Source of the DNA: Berberis thunbergii
Lineage: Eukaryota; Streptophyta; Magnoliopsida; Ranunculales; Berberidaceae
DNA: 64,000 nt
Assembly (NCBI GenBank): GCA_003290165.1
Contig: QNQO01008283.1
Location: forward strand, 124,001 to 188,000
Direction of reading: 5' to 3'
Both the position numbers and the translations under genes were made by a program. Under the pieces are notes generated by a model. It was given only the letters and a program-made list of their open reading frames with translations. It made no database searches and was not told where the DNA came from. How positions within the stretch are numbered: position 1 is the stretch's first letter; each line of letters starts with the position of its first letter. Below are positions 11,578-21,949 of the stretch, piece by piece.

Positions 11578-13494
11578 CTAGGCAACCTTGACTTCTTGGC
11601 GGATACGACTCAACTCCTGCAAAAGTCCGTCCCTTTCGGACACCGCCTTTGTCAGATTACGCTCAAGGTCCTCTAGACGAGCCCTCTGAGCCTCAGTAGC
11701 CACGGTTGACCTATTCAACTTTTTTACTTTGGCCTGCTTCTTAAGCCGCTCAATTTCATGGAGTGCAACAGAATACATCCTCTGCATATGCGAGAAGACA
11801 CGCTCCAAGGTGTATACTCTCTCATGAGCCGCCTCTACTTCCGTCCCAACAATAACCACGTGGCTTAAATGAGACATACCCATCATAAGGTACTTCAAGC
11901 CCTTATCCATACACCCTCCAACGAATCCTCATCGGGTTTTGGAGTGTGATCCATCAGCCAGCTGTGACGCCTGCTTATATGCTTCCTTGAAGCGTACTCT
12001 ACGTCCACCTTATGGTGCCGACCTGTGAACTCAGCTTCATGCAAACAAGCTTATCCGTGCATCTAGATGAAGCTTTCTCGGATTGAGAACTATGCCGGCA
12101 CTGCCCTTCACGGTCGCCACTGTCCTCAAGCTCTCCTCCATTGCCTTTCCCATGTCAACAACAACAACCCCTTTTGTGCGAGACGACTCAATGGGATCCA
12201 GAGGGAGAGAAGGCAGTGGAGTATCCAAAGGACCCTCCAACACCTCTAGCTAAGGTCTAGAGTTAGACGGTGAACAATGCGGACTGCAAGAGACACGGCG
12301 GGTACTGCGACCACTATCAAGCGAGGCAACTATGGGGCAATCAGATTCTACCACCTCAGGCAAATCCTCACAAGAACCTTTTGCCGGAGCGGCCCCACAC
12401 GAATCAGCACCAGCGGAAGCTTCCATTGCAACCTACACTAGATGGTCATTCAGAGCCTCGACATGCGCATCACTAAGCCTCGACTTGACTACGACTCCTG
12501 CCAATTGTAGGTAATCCTTCTCCAACCCAAAAACATCAGTTTCCGCCTCAACAAGCATAGCATACTCGCGCACCCCTTCAACGGAGTGGGTCGTGCCGAA
12601 GACGGTCCAATTTTAAACCAAGACCTCTTCCTCACGAATGAGGCAAGAGTCTCGGACGGCTCCTCCGCATCAGACTGAATAGGAGCTTTGGCTCCAGTAG
12701 CCTTCATCTTCTTGAAAGTTTCCCCATCTTCCAACTTAATGCACGACTCTCGATACAAAGTGGGGGCGATGTGCCAGTTGTCCCACAACCCACTACGAAT
12801 GAAGTTGAAAACCCTTATGACATCAACCGTCTTTCTTTTCGGCAGGACGTAGAACTTCTCCATGGTGTTTTCTCCTATAAGGTAAGGGGATTAGTGGGAA
12901 ACCTTTTTGCAGAAAAAAGCATGCGATGGTTAATCGACCCACTATCAAGCATATCAAAGTCACAAGAAAAGAGATGAACTTACGAAACGGCTTGAACTGT
13001 CGCTCGAGCGAACAACCCTTACATTGAAAATACTTCGAATCTGCAGGGGTCAAGAAGCAGTACTTCTGCCTGAACGTGAAATCATCAGAAAACTTAACGA
13101 AGCAATTTGGCAACTTCATCTTACAAACAACATTACTTTTTAGCAGAGGAGAGGTCAACAACTGAATCACTCGCGGAGTCATGATAACGCTGGCTTCCTT
13201 AGCACTAAAAAGAATCATGAGGATGGTCCATTATCCATTGGGCCCCAACTAAGCCAGAGGAATCCATAAGAAGTCCAAGAACTCCCAGATCACATCGAGA
13301 ACTGGAAAACACACTCCAGTTTGAAGCATCCTGCAGTGCAAATAGATAAAACCAGCTAGAGGTGACATTGGCGTCTGGTCACCCGTCAGGAGATACAACG
13401 GCAGGTCCTTAGGGACTCCAAACTTCGTACGAATTTCAGCAAGACCAAGTTTGGACAACGACATGTCTTTGAAAAACTCTAGACCCTCAGCCAA
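11578..13494 (-). pseudogene. Antisense ORF of Tat-1 (plant gypsy-type accessory protein), broken
   Basis: Antisense to the element. The first exon (13494 to 12984) begins MAEGLEFFKDM and contains FGVPKDLPLY and TPMSPLAGFI, matching the antisense ORF of Tat-2 and the Pfam-style 'putative gypsy type transposon' family. Two in-frame stops interrupt it near 13245 and 13225. A GTAAGT donor lies at 12983-12978, but the matching acceptor near 12908 has AA where Tat-2 has AG. Exon 2 (about 12907-12489) retains GLWDNWHIAPTLYR and EEPSETLASFV. The C-terminal part (11910-11578) is predicted coiled coil, rich in E, L, R and K (AHERVYTLERVFSHM). Function unknown; its biochemical role in the retrotransposon is not established. 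Confidence 0.75.
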
Positions 13495-13769
13495 GACAGA
13501 TTCATCAAGAAGGTTTTCTTGAGCAATGAAGAAGATGAATAGTCTTTTCTAATTAGATTGGCAGCTTCGAAAGCAAAGAAAATAGAAGAATCAGACTCTA
13601 CACAGCAGATGACCTAAATAGTGGTTGGCTTCCCACCTATTTTCTGGTGAACCAACGCACGTTCAATTAATACAACGCGTGGCTCAAGCAACGACTCAGA
13701 CTCAATCATCATGAGCGGCACATCCCTTCAAGAGATGACTTAGAGAACCGATGTGACGACACACTAATT

Positions 13770-13782
13770 GGAGGGGAGTAGC
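13770..13782 (+). other. Polypurine tract of Tat-1
   Basis: GGAGGGGAGTAGC directly before the 3' LTR start TGATGATACA. The Tat-2 counterpart is GGGGGAGTAGC at 24281-24291. Confidence 0.8.
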
Positions 13783-14459
13783 TGATGATACAAAAAAATG
13801 ATCACACCCCAATGCCATACACGTGTCATGTTGATCTAGAGGAATTACGACCTCAGGCGTAAGCCCAACACTGATCCGGCCCAAGTGGTTCTATACTCGC
13901 CCAACTACAGTCCTCCAAGCGGACCAGAACTCTCAAAGCATGCTAGGCCCACACGTCTCACAGCTATCCTCAATACTTGTAAGCCCTCTTCAGGCAAGTA
14001 TCTCAAGGATCAGCTTCGGACGAGCAACTATAGCTGCTCTCTGCTTCCAACTAGGAAGCAAACACCAGAGTATCTTCCACACAAAGAAACTCCCTTCTAC
14101 GGATTGCTCTTGGATTGGAAACTATCTCTTGCGTATCTACAAACACAGAGCTAATAGGAAACTTCCCTTATATAGCACGACTCCTAATTAGGGAGGGATC
14201 TCCACAAAGATCTTCTTCCTAAACAAGGGCTACGGTGGCTTGGTAGAACCAGGACTCCTTGCATTATAAATAAGACATGAGGTTGGTAAATTAAGGTACG
14301 CTCAAATTCCCAGTTACAACATTACACCTTCCTTAGAGCCCTGTCTGACTTTAACATTGGAGTGCCATCAACCACCCCATGGTGGCATGTGGCTCACGTT
14401 CGTTACTTGTGCAGGTCAACAAGACTAGATCAAAGCAGGGAGAGGAAAAGACTGCATAA
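13783..14459 (+). repeat. Tat-1 3' LTR
   Basis: 677 bp, TGATGATACA to about TGCATAA (ancestral end TGCATCA). Aligns throughout with 15070-15756 and 24292-24964; shared marks are CACGTGTCATG, ACACGTCTCACAGCT and TTACTTGTGCAGGTC. Promoter-like TATAAATAAGACA lies at 14262-14277. Confidence 0.88.
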
Positions 14460-15069
14460 GATACCTAATGCTCTTTTATAAATACCCCAATTCAAAAATA
14501 CACTCAAACAACTCCGTAAACACACAATTTGAAAGGAAGAAGTAATAAAGATAAGTAAATGATATCTTAAGTCTTGATTAACCACTAAACATGCAATGTG
14601 CTACGAATTAACAACAACAAGTACCATCTCTTCCTTGCAAAGATCAAACCCTCTCTATCAAAACTCATCTATTTTATACCAAAAATAGTACAATTCTAAC
14701 AAAGTCCTCTAGAAATCAAAGGGTAGACTTTCAAATATCAATTGAATTGATTATAAAGATATGCAATTAGCTTTTATAGATACGCATTTCCTAAATACAC
14801 TCAAATAACAACATAAACAGGTATTTCGAAAGAAAAAAAAACCAAAGATAAGTAAAGGGTTTCTTAAGTCTTGATTAACTATTAAACACACAATGTGCTA
14901 TAGATTAATATCACAAACAAGTACAATCTCGTCCTTGCAAAAAATAAACCTTATCAAACAGAACACATTGATTTTATATGAACAATAGTAAAACTAGAAC
15001 AAATTCCTCTCAAAATTGTAATGTAGACATGTAAACACCAACAATTAAGCATATTTTACAGATACAATT
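14460..15069. repeat. ~300-bp tandem repeat (units A, B and start of C) between the two Tat elements
   Basis: Unit A (14460-14757) and unit B (14758-15060) align at moderate identity: AATACACTCAAA, AAGATAAGTAAA, TCTTAAGTCTTGATTAAC, CAATGTGCTA and TCCTTGCAAA occur in both in the same order. Unit C starts at 15061 (GATACAATT), is cut by Tat-2 and resumes at about 24966-25035 (AACAAATACACTCAAATAAC). The repeat is non-coding and unrelated to the LTRs. Confidence 0.8.
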
Positions 15070-15756
15070 TGATGCTACACAAAAGCGGCCACATCCCTAA
15101 ACCATACACGTGTCATGATTATCTCGAGGAATTACAGGCCCCAACTTGAGCCCAACACTTATCCGGCCCAAGCGGTTCCAAGCTCATCTAATTTAGTACA
15201 CCAAATGGACTTGAACTCTTACAACATTCCAGGTCCACACGTCTCACAGCTGTCCTCAATACACGTAAGTCCTATTAAGGAAAGTATCTCGAGTATCAGC
15301 TTCGAATAGGCAATTACAACAACTCCCTGCTTCCAACAAGGAAGCAAATACAAAAGCATGTTCCACACAAGGAAACTTCATTCTACAGATTGCTCTTGGA
15401 TTGGGAACTATCTCCCGCGTATCTAGGAGCACAGGGCTAACATGGAACTTCCCTCATACAGTACGACTCCTAAATGGCGAAGGATCCCCACGAAGATCTC
15501 CATCCTAAACTACGCCTTCGATGAGCTGGTAGAACCAGGACTCCAACACTATAAATAAGACACGAGGTTGGTAAGCTAAGGTAGGCTACCAATTCCCTGT
15601 TTACAGCATTACACATTCCTCAGATCCCTATCCGACTTTAGCATCAGAGTTCCATCGGCCACCACAATGGTGGTCCGTGGTTCACATGTGTTACTTGTGC
15701 AGGTCAGTTGGCTAGCCAAACTAGTTCAAAACAGGGAACGAAAAATGACTGCATCA
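15070..15756 (+). repeat. Tat-2 5' LTR
   Basis: 687 bp, TGATGCTACA to TGCATCA. The end is fixed by the primer-site-like sequence that follows and by agreement with the 3' LTR. TATAAATAAGACACG near 15551 is promoter-like. Confidence 0.88.
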
Positions 15757-15778
15757 TTTTGAAGCCGTCCGTGGGGAC
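15757..15778 (+). other. Primer-binding-site region of Tat-2, mutated
   Basis: TTTTGAAGCCGTCCGTGGGG follows the LTR directly. Tat-3 has TTTGGTGCCATCCGTGGGG at the same place, closer to the usual Tat form (TGG start). I do not assign the tRNA. Confidence 0.7.
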
Positions 15779-15830
15779 GATAAAGTTTCTAACTTTTCAC
15801 TAGCACTGTCTCCCTTCAAAACCCAGAGAG

Positions 15831-18650
15831 ATGGTGACCAGTAGATCACGCAACAATGGAGAACAAAGGGACATGTCAAACGCTTAGGCTGCCGATGTAC
15901 CGTCGGTTTCAGTGGTCCGATCATGCATGGATAGCAGACTTACACCCGTGCGGACAATAGCAACGATGGACCCCAGAACAGATATGTTGTCATCTCAAAT
16001 ACAACAGATCGCCAAAGCGGTGGAGGCACTCACGCGACAAAATCCACCACCTACTAATGGAAACAGGGAACAGCATGGGCCTTCGTCTTTGGAGGATGGT
16101 AGAGAGCAAGAACAAGAAAGCCAATCTCCCGCTATTTTCATTGGACTAGAGGAGGTTACGAGGCTAATAACGCTGAGCCCGCCGCCAGGGCAGAGAGGCT
16201 CAACCCTCAGAACCCCATCCGCAAAGGGGCACACGACCTGGATGTGTTGTAACATCTATCTTTCCCACCATTTGTAAATCGAATCATGAATGAGGCCCTT
16301 TTGAGGAAGTTCACTCCACCAAAGCTCGACTTCTACGACGGAACCACCGACCCATTCGATCACTTGCGCCATTACCAACATGTAATTGCTCTCAAAGAAG
16401 GATCTGAGTCGGTAATGTGCAAAACTTTTCCCACTAGCCTGAAGAAGTCAACACTAATGTGGTTCCATAGCCTTCCGCTGAGGTCGAACGACTCTTTAAA
16501 GATCCTGGCAAAGGAGTTCATGACACGTTTCATTGGGAACCAACGTTTCCAAAAAGGCCCACACTGCATACTCTCTCTGAAGCAGAAGTCCAATGCAGTG
16601 TTCTAAAAATCGGTCTAGGCGGCCGCCTAGGCGCTAGAAGGTGGAAAACCGCCCAGATTAATGCCTAGGCAGCTGTCTGGGCGGGTCTAGGCGGGTCTGG
16701 GCGGGGTTTAGGCGGCCTAGGCGGGGTCTAGGCGGGGACTAGGCGGTTTGGGAGATTTTTTATTTTTTTTATTTTTTTATTTTTTAATAAAGTTGATTGT
16801 GTTCTTATTTTATTTTTCTTTCCTATTTTTTAGAAATAAACTATTTAATTGTTTTTTCAGAAAATCTCGGGAATGGGCTTTGATGATGATAATGATGATA
16901 TGTCTAAATGTAGCGAAGGATGATTACTTAATGGAATTCTCAAAGGATCTGCCGGTACCAATTTTACTAATGTAGATTTTATCAAACATAACTGAGGTTA
17001 TTCATGCAATTTGAAGAAAAATAAAAGAGTACACAAATTCAAATTTATATAAAGTACCCATCATGACCAACTTCAGTCATTTGAGTTTTAATAAATTTTG
17101 TTCACGATTGTTAATTTTTCATGTTTTTAAATTTTGCATATATATATATTGACATTAAATTAGATGTAATTGATAAGGTATTATGCTTAACTTTTGTAAA
17201 TTATTAAAGTTATAATACAACACCTAAGACCGCCTAGGCACCCGCCTAGGCCCCTGGGCGCTAGGCACCTGCTCGCCGCCCGCCCAGCGCCTAGCGATTT
17301 TTAGAACACTGGTCCAATGTGACACTCAGAGAGTATGTCACTCACTTCAACAACGAGCTGACTCTCATTGACGGATGCAGTGACAAAATAGCCGTGACGA
17401 CCTTCATTGCGGGCCTCAAAAAGGGAAAACTCTATGAAAACCTCACCTTGGAACCCCTTCTGGACATGACAAAGCTCCTCAAGAGCGCCCAGAAACACAT
17501 TACCTTGGAGGAATTTAGGACCGTGAAGAGTGAAACTGAAGGCGAGAAGAAGCCATCCCCTCCCAAGGACAAGAAGGAGGGAAAAAGACACAAGGATGAA
17601 GAAAAGAGCAAGAGAAAGCGCAATGACAACAAGTCAAATCCTAGTCGGTCTAGGCCAGAAAAAGCCTCCAATTACGTAGGATCCAGAGCCGTGACACCCC
17701 TAAATTCTTGCCTGTCGAGCGTACTAAACTCCATGAAAAACTGGGAAGATCTGAAGTGGCCACCAAAGTAGCGGGGAGACCCCTCTAAGCATGACAATGG
17801 CAATTACTATGCATACCACAAGAAGGGTGGCCATGATACCAACGACTGCAAGAGTCTGAGATATGAGGTTAAGTATTGAATCCGCAGGGGCAAACTAAAA
17901 GAACTTTTTAACTTTGAGAAGTGACCAGAATGAATCAAGGATCGGGGGGAGTTAGTTAAAGAAATAGAAAAAGTGACTCCAGAGATAATCTATGTCCTTA
18001 ATGGAGTCGGACCTATTGAAGGCCAGTTGTATAGATCCCGCAAGAGAACTATATTCAAGACGCGGACACAACCTGTGGACGAGGACAAACCTCAAGGGTT
18101 AAGAACCTCATTCCCACCTTGATCTTTATGGACAAAGACCTTGAAGGAGTACGAGCACCGCACAACGACACCCTAGTCATCTCGGTCTCCATTGCAAGGT
18201 GGGAGGTAAAGAGAGCTCTAGTGGACACAGGAAGCTTGCTCAACATCTTGTTCTACAACGCATTCCACAGTATGGACTTAAATGAGGAAAACCTGACGTC
18301 TACAGATTCCTCCCATATTGGATTCAGCGAGGAGAAATGCTTCCCCATCAGATAGATAAGGTTAGCGATAGTGGAAGGATAGCCGCATCTAAGAAAGGTC
18401 TTGTTTCTGGACTTCATGATAGTAGACGCGCCATCGACTTACAACCTTATCCTGGAAAGACCATGGCTCCACCAGATGGAAGCAGTATTCTCTATCCTTC
18501 ACTAGTGCGTTAATTACACCGCTAACCACTCCGAATGGACAATACGTGGAGACCAACATATGGCACGAGGCTACAATTACGCCGCACTCAAACAAATAGA
18601 ATGCTCCCAGATCCAACTACATCCAGCGGCACAGCCTGAACCAGTGCTAG
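15831..18650 (+). pseudogene. Tat-2 gag-protease remnant
   Basis: The ATG at 15831 opens the gag, which breaks soon after and resumes (DPRTDMLSSQIQQIAKAVEA, 15960-16050). The gag core follows at 16286-16590 (PPKLDFYDGTTDPFDHL, MWFHSLP). The hAT insertion interrupts it, and it continues at 17319 (TLREYVTHFNNELTLIDGC). The knuckle near 17812 reads YYAYHKKGGHDTNDC, with the expected first Cys changed to Tyr. The protease is at about 18150-18560 with active site VDTGS and LERPWLH in place of the usual LGRPWLH, plus at least two in-frame stops. No RT follows. A dead copy of a Tat-lineage gag-pro. Confidence 0.85.
16596..17311. mobile_element. hAT-type non-autonomous element with 8-bp TSD
   Basis: 716 bp bounded by perfect terminal inverted repeats CAGTGTTCTAAAAATCG and CGATTTTTAGAACACTG. 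It is flanked by the 8-bp duplication GTCCAATG (16588-16595, 17312-17319), diagnostic of hAT insertion. Subterminal regions are packed with GCCTAGGCGG/CCGCCTAGGC motifs in both orientations. The AT-rich interior encodes no transposase. It splits the Tat-2 gag, which reads on in the same register when the element is skipped. Confidence 0.95.
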
Positions 18651-20520
18651 GTTGAATGACGTTAGAAGCCAAGGCACACATGAATGCAACCCCTCGACCT
18701 TCCATCAGTGTGGAGACAAACCCCTACAAGGTTTAGTCTTCAGTAACCTCTAAAATGCCAGCAACGCCCAACAGTCGGCTGAGAACACTAACAATCCACT
18801 AGGGCCATCCGAATTCACATCAGGGCCATGATCAATCTCTCTCCGTCAACAGTTAGTCTTTTACAATTGTTTATTTCTCTTTCCATAGTCAATGTAGAGT
18901 TTTGGTTCTTTAAGACTTATGTGATTTGCAATCATTTAAGGAATAAAGAAAGGATTACGAAAACAAACTCTATTGATTACTTGAAAAATGTAACAACAAA
19001 CGCCTTCAGGCGATTACAAAAGACGACATACTACAAGCATCTGAATACAGTACAAAATAAAGTAAAGATTCATTTCGACGATCAAAGTACATAAGGTATC
19101 CAAAGAAGGCCATACAAGTCATTTGCAAGTGACAACAAAGGTGTTTGATGGACTTCGTTTGACCCCTTCCCAAGATAAAGACAAAGTGTCAGAGGGAATT
19201 GAAAGAACATTGCATCTGATTGCTCTGTCAAACCACCCCAGGAAAATGACATGCCAACAACGATGCGGACCTTACAACGAACGACTGACTTCCTCAAAAG
19301 GCATCCTACCCCCTTGCAGACTTCCTTAAATAGTTTTTGGCCTCTCGAAGGGGTTAGAAGAAGGCGGATGAGGATTTCCACAAGCGCCGAAGCAGTCAAG
19401 GTCTCACAATGCTGCTAAGCGAGAACACTTTCCCATGCGCGATACTGGAGGTGACTGAGAGCTACCACCATCGGAAGCACCGCACATCCACTAACACTTC
19501 GATTAGCCATGAGTTAGCAATGGAACCGCATACACGCGGATACAAGCGACATGAAGTAACACCAAGGCATCTCCCTTGGTAGAAACCCATACTACTTCTC
19601 CGCAATATGAGAAAAAATTACGAGATCTCATTAAATAAACTACGTGCCCACCTAGGACAGGTGACCACGCATAATGGCCATTATACTCTTGCTTGATCGG
19701 TGCAAATGTCAGAACATTCGAAGACTTCATTGTTGGAAATCTCCCTTCAGCCTTTGACCCAAAGCATTTTCTTCAAACAAGAACATTACAAGAGATACTC
19801 TTTGCAAAAGATAGTGCCTACAACGATTGGATAACACCATTATGTAAACATGATGGTTTACCAAACGGGCTTCCAGCATTAACTGTCAAGCGTTGAATAC
19901 TGAATGAGAAATGAAAAGACGACAGTTTCTGAGAAAACTGTGTAGACCACGTTCGTCCAATTAATGGCATTGCACGCAACCCCATAAATTGAAGGGGAGT
20001 AACGATACTCAACCGTCTCGCAGCCTATATCGTACACATGTTACCGCGCAATCTACGCCGTACACGTAGCTCAACTGTACAGGAATCCCTAGCTATTCCC
20101 TTGCAAGCCCATGGGCTCGGCCTACTATTCAAGCAATATTCTACCACATGCCTGGCACAAGCACTAGAAATCCTTGTCAACTCTGGCATACGGAATGTAC
20201 CTACGGATCGCAAGCCAATTTATGATAATCTTGTCCACACAGTGCACGATGCTAGCGGACATCACACGCCCTCTAGTAAGCAAAACCTCTCTCCAATCGG
20301 GCAAGCTTAGACAGTCGAGGCTGACGACGATGGCTTCTAGTTCACCCTGATACCTAATCTGTCTAGCGCGGATCGTGATGGTGTAGGAAGTGGGATCGTT
20401 GCCCCCTTCATGGTGAAGATGATTCGCCAGGGATCGTTGCCCTCTTCATGGTCAATGATCGTTGAACCTGATCAGGTAGACCTAGCAGGTGACAAGTAAC
20501 AAAGAAAGCTTCTGATCCAA
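18651..20520. other. Tat-2 3' untranslated region
   Basis: No conserved coding frame. It corresponds to 1140-2279 plus 10113-11016 of Tat-1. The gag-protease joins this region without RT, RNase H or integrase. Confidence 0.75.
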
Positions 20521-21263
20521 GCTTAGACCTGTAGCCCCCACTGCAAGGGTGTAGATGGTTTGGAAGGTGGGAACCTAGTCAGCCACAAACTGACTCCGAT
20601 GGCTTGACAGGGGACTACTGCTTTTTAGCGTGGCCGCGGAATTTCCAACCCTGGACTTGTAGCTCCACTGAGTGGGTGTAGAAAGTTTAGAAGGTGGGAG
20701 CCTAGTCAACCACGAACTGATTCTGATAGCTCGCCACGGGACCATTATTTTTCAGCGAGGCCACCAAATTGCCAACCCTAGACTTGTAGCCCCACTGAGC
20801 GGGTGTAGATAGTTAGAAGGTGGGAGCTTAGTTAGTCGCGAACTGATTCCGATGACTCGTCACAAGATTACTTTTTTTCAACGTGGTCGCCAAAAGCTCC
20901 CAAATTTGTAGCTTGATGCGCACAGGTGTAGATGATTTAGAAAGTGGGAGCCTAGTCAATCTCGAAGTGATTCCGACGATTTGCCATGGGGCCACTGCTT
21001 TTTAGTCTGGTTTTTAAACCCCTTTGATTCAAAATTGTAGCCACCACCGCACAGGTATAGATGGTTCTAAAGGTAGGAGACTAGTCATCCCCCAACTGAT
21101 GTCGACGGCTAGCCACGGTACTACTGCTCTTCAGCGTAGTTACCAAATCCATACTCCCCGAACTGTAGTCCATATTGTTCGAACATAGATGATATGAAAG
21201 GTGGGAACCCCAAGCAGCTCGCCACTCGACCACCGCTCTCCTTCGAAACAACGGCCGCGAAGT
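20521..21263 (+). repeat. ~128-bp tandem repeat, about 5.7 copies (Tat-2)
   Basis: Units start near 20521, 20653, 20782, 20906, 21035 and 21165 (last partial). Each keeps a TTGTAGC, GGTGTAGAT, AAGGTGGGAGCCTAGTCA and GCCAC...ACCA pattern. Divergence among units is clear, so the array is not freshly amplified. Homologous to the three-unit array of Tat-1. Confidence 0.87.
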
Positions 21264-21282
21264 CGAATCTAGCTTATTCAGT

Positions 21283-21491
21283 GTCTTTACACTCAAGCGA
21301 ACTAGCATCCTATTACCAAAAAAGACAACTCATGCTGACACATTGATCATCCCGCTGGAGCTTAGAACACCTAAATCGCTTGAGTTGGAGCTTGAGTGTA
21401 AAGACAGTTGGAGCTTAGAACTAGGTGATCATCCGATTTAGGTGTTCTATTACCTATAGTGTGCCAGTTGGAGCTTAGAACACCTAAATCG
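21283..21491. repeat. Compound inverted and direct repeats in Tat-2
   Basis: GTCTTTACACTCAAG (21283-21297) is the exact inverse of 21391-21405. GGAGCTTAGAACACCTAAA is present directly at 21357 and 21470, and its 3' part is inverted at 21433-21449 (CCGATTTAGGTGTTCTA). The segment is absent from the corresponding place in Tat-1. Several alternative hairpins are possible. Confidence 0.85.
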
Positions 21492-21949
21492 GTACAAACA
21501 CTTCAACGCGTACGCTCGACTATCGCAACTTGCCCATAGAAGCAGTTGTAGCCAACCAATCAGACAAGCAAGGCAAGCCTCCAGCAGCTTACCTCAAGGA
21601 CAAAACACAGCTCTGGAAAACCAACCCCAGACTAAATTGTCCGCAACATGCCCGCTATTGAAAATTACTATGCAACAGTGACTTTGAGTCATTATCAACG
21701 TAAACGGTCAAGCTCCTTGCAGCAGACAGACCACTCGACGTCCTAAATGTTCTTATAGCGGCTGGGATCCCACTTCGAGTGCTCCTGCTGTGTATGACCC
21801 AGCAGAACTTTCATTTGCCTTGTTCCTATCGAAGCTCTTCCACTCGCGCCTTCGCGTTAGCAAGTTCGCGCTCCAACAACTCCAACTTGCCTGTCAGCAC
21901 GTCAACCTGAGACTGCTCTGTGTCCAGATTACTCTTCACAACGCTGAGC

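Larger units (their letters stand above)
1140..14459 (+). mobile_element. Tat-like Ty3/gypsy element 1 (Tat-1), 5'-truncated, split by the Athila-like element
   Basis: Bases 1140-2279 and 10113-14459 match, in order, the 3' half of Tat-2 (about 18700-24964): 3' untranslated region, ~128-bp tandem repeats, antisense ORF, polypurine tract and 3' LTR. Gag, protease and 5' LTR are missing on the left. A 7.8-kb Athila-like element is inserted at 2280. Next to that insertion Tat-1 carries a short duplicated segment (GCAGCCTTTG-like) that is absent from Tat-2. Orientation is that of the LTR-to-gag direction in Tat-2. Confidence 0.85.

Noticed and set aside
13885..14191. Open frames inside the Tat LTRs
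   Set aside because: LTR sequence shared by three copies with frames not conserved; non-coding.
16748..16975. Hydrophobic 75-codon frame inside the hAT-type element
   Set aside because: Arises from a T-rich core; no transposase similarity.
16286..18650. Intact autonomous gag-pol in Tat-2
   Set aside because: Gag is interrupted, protease has stops and no RT, RNase H or integrase segment follows.
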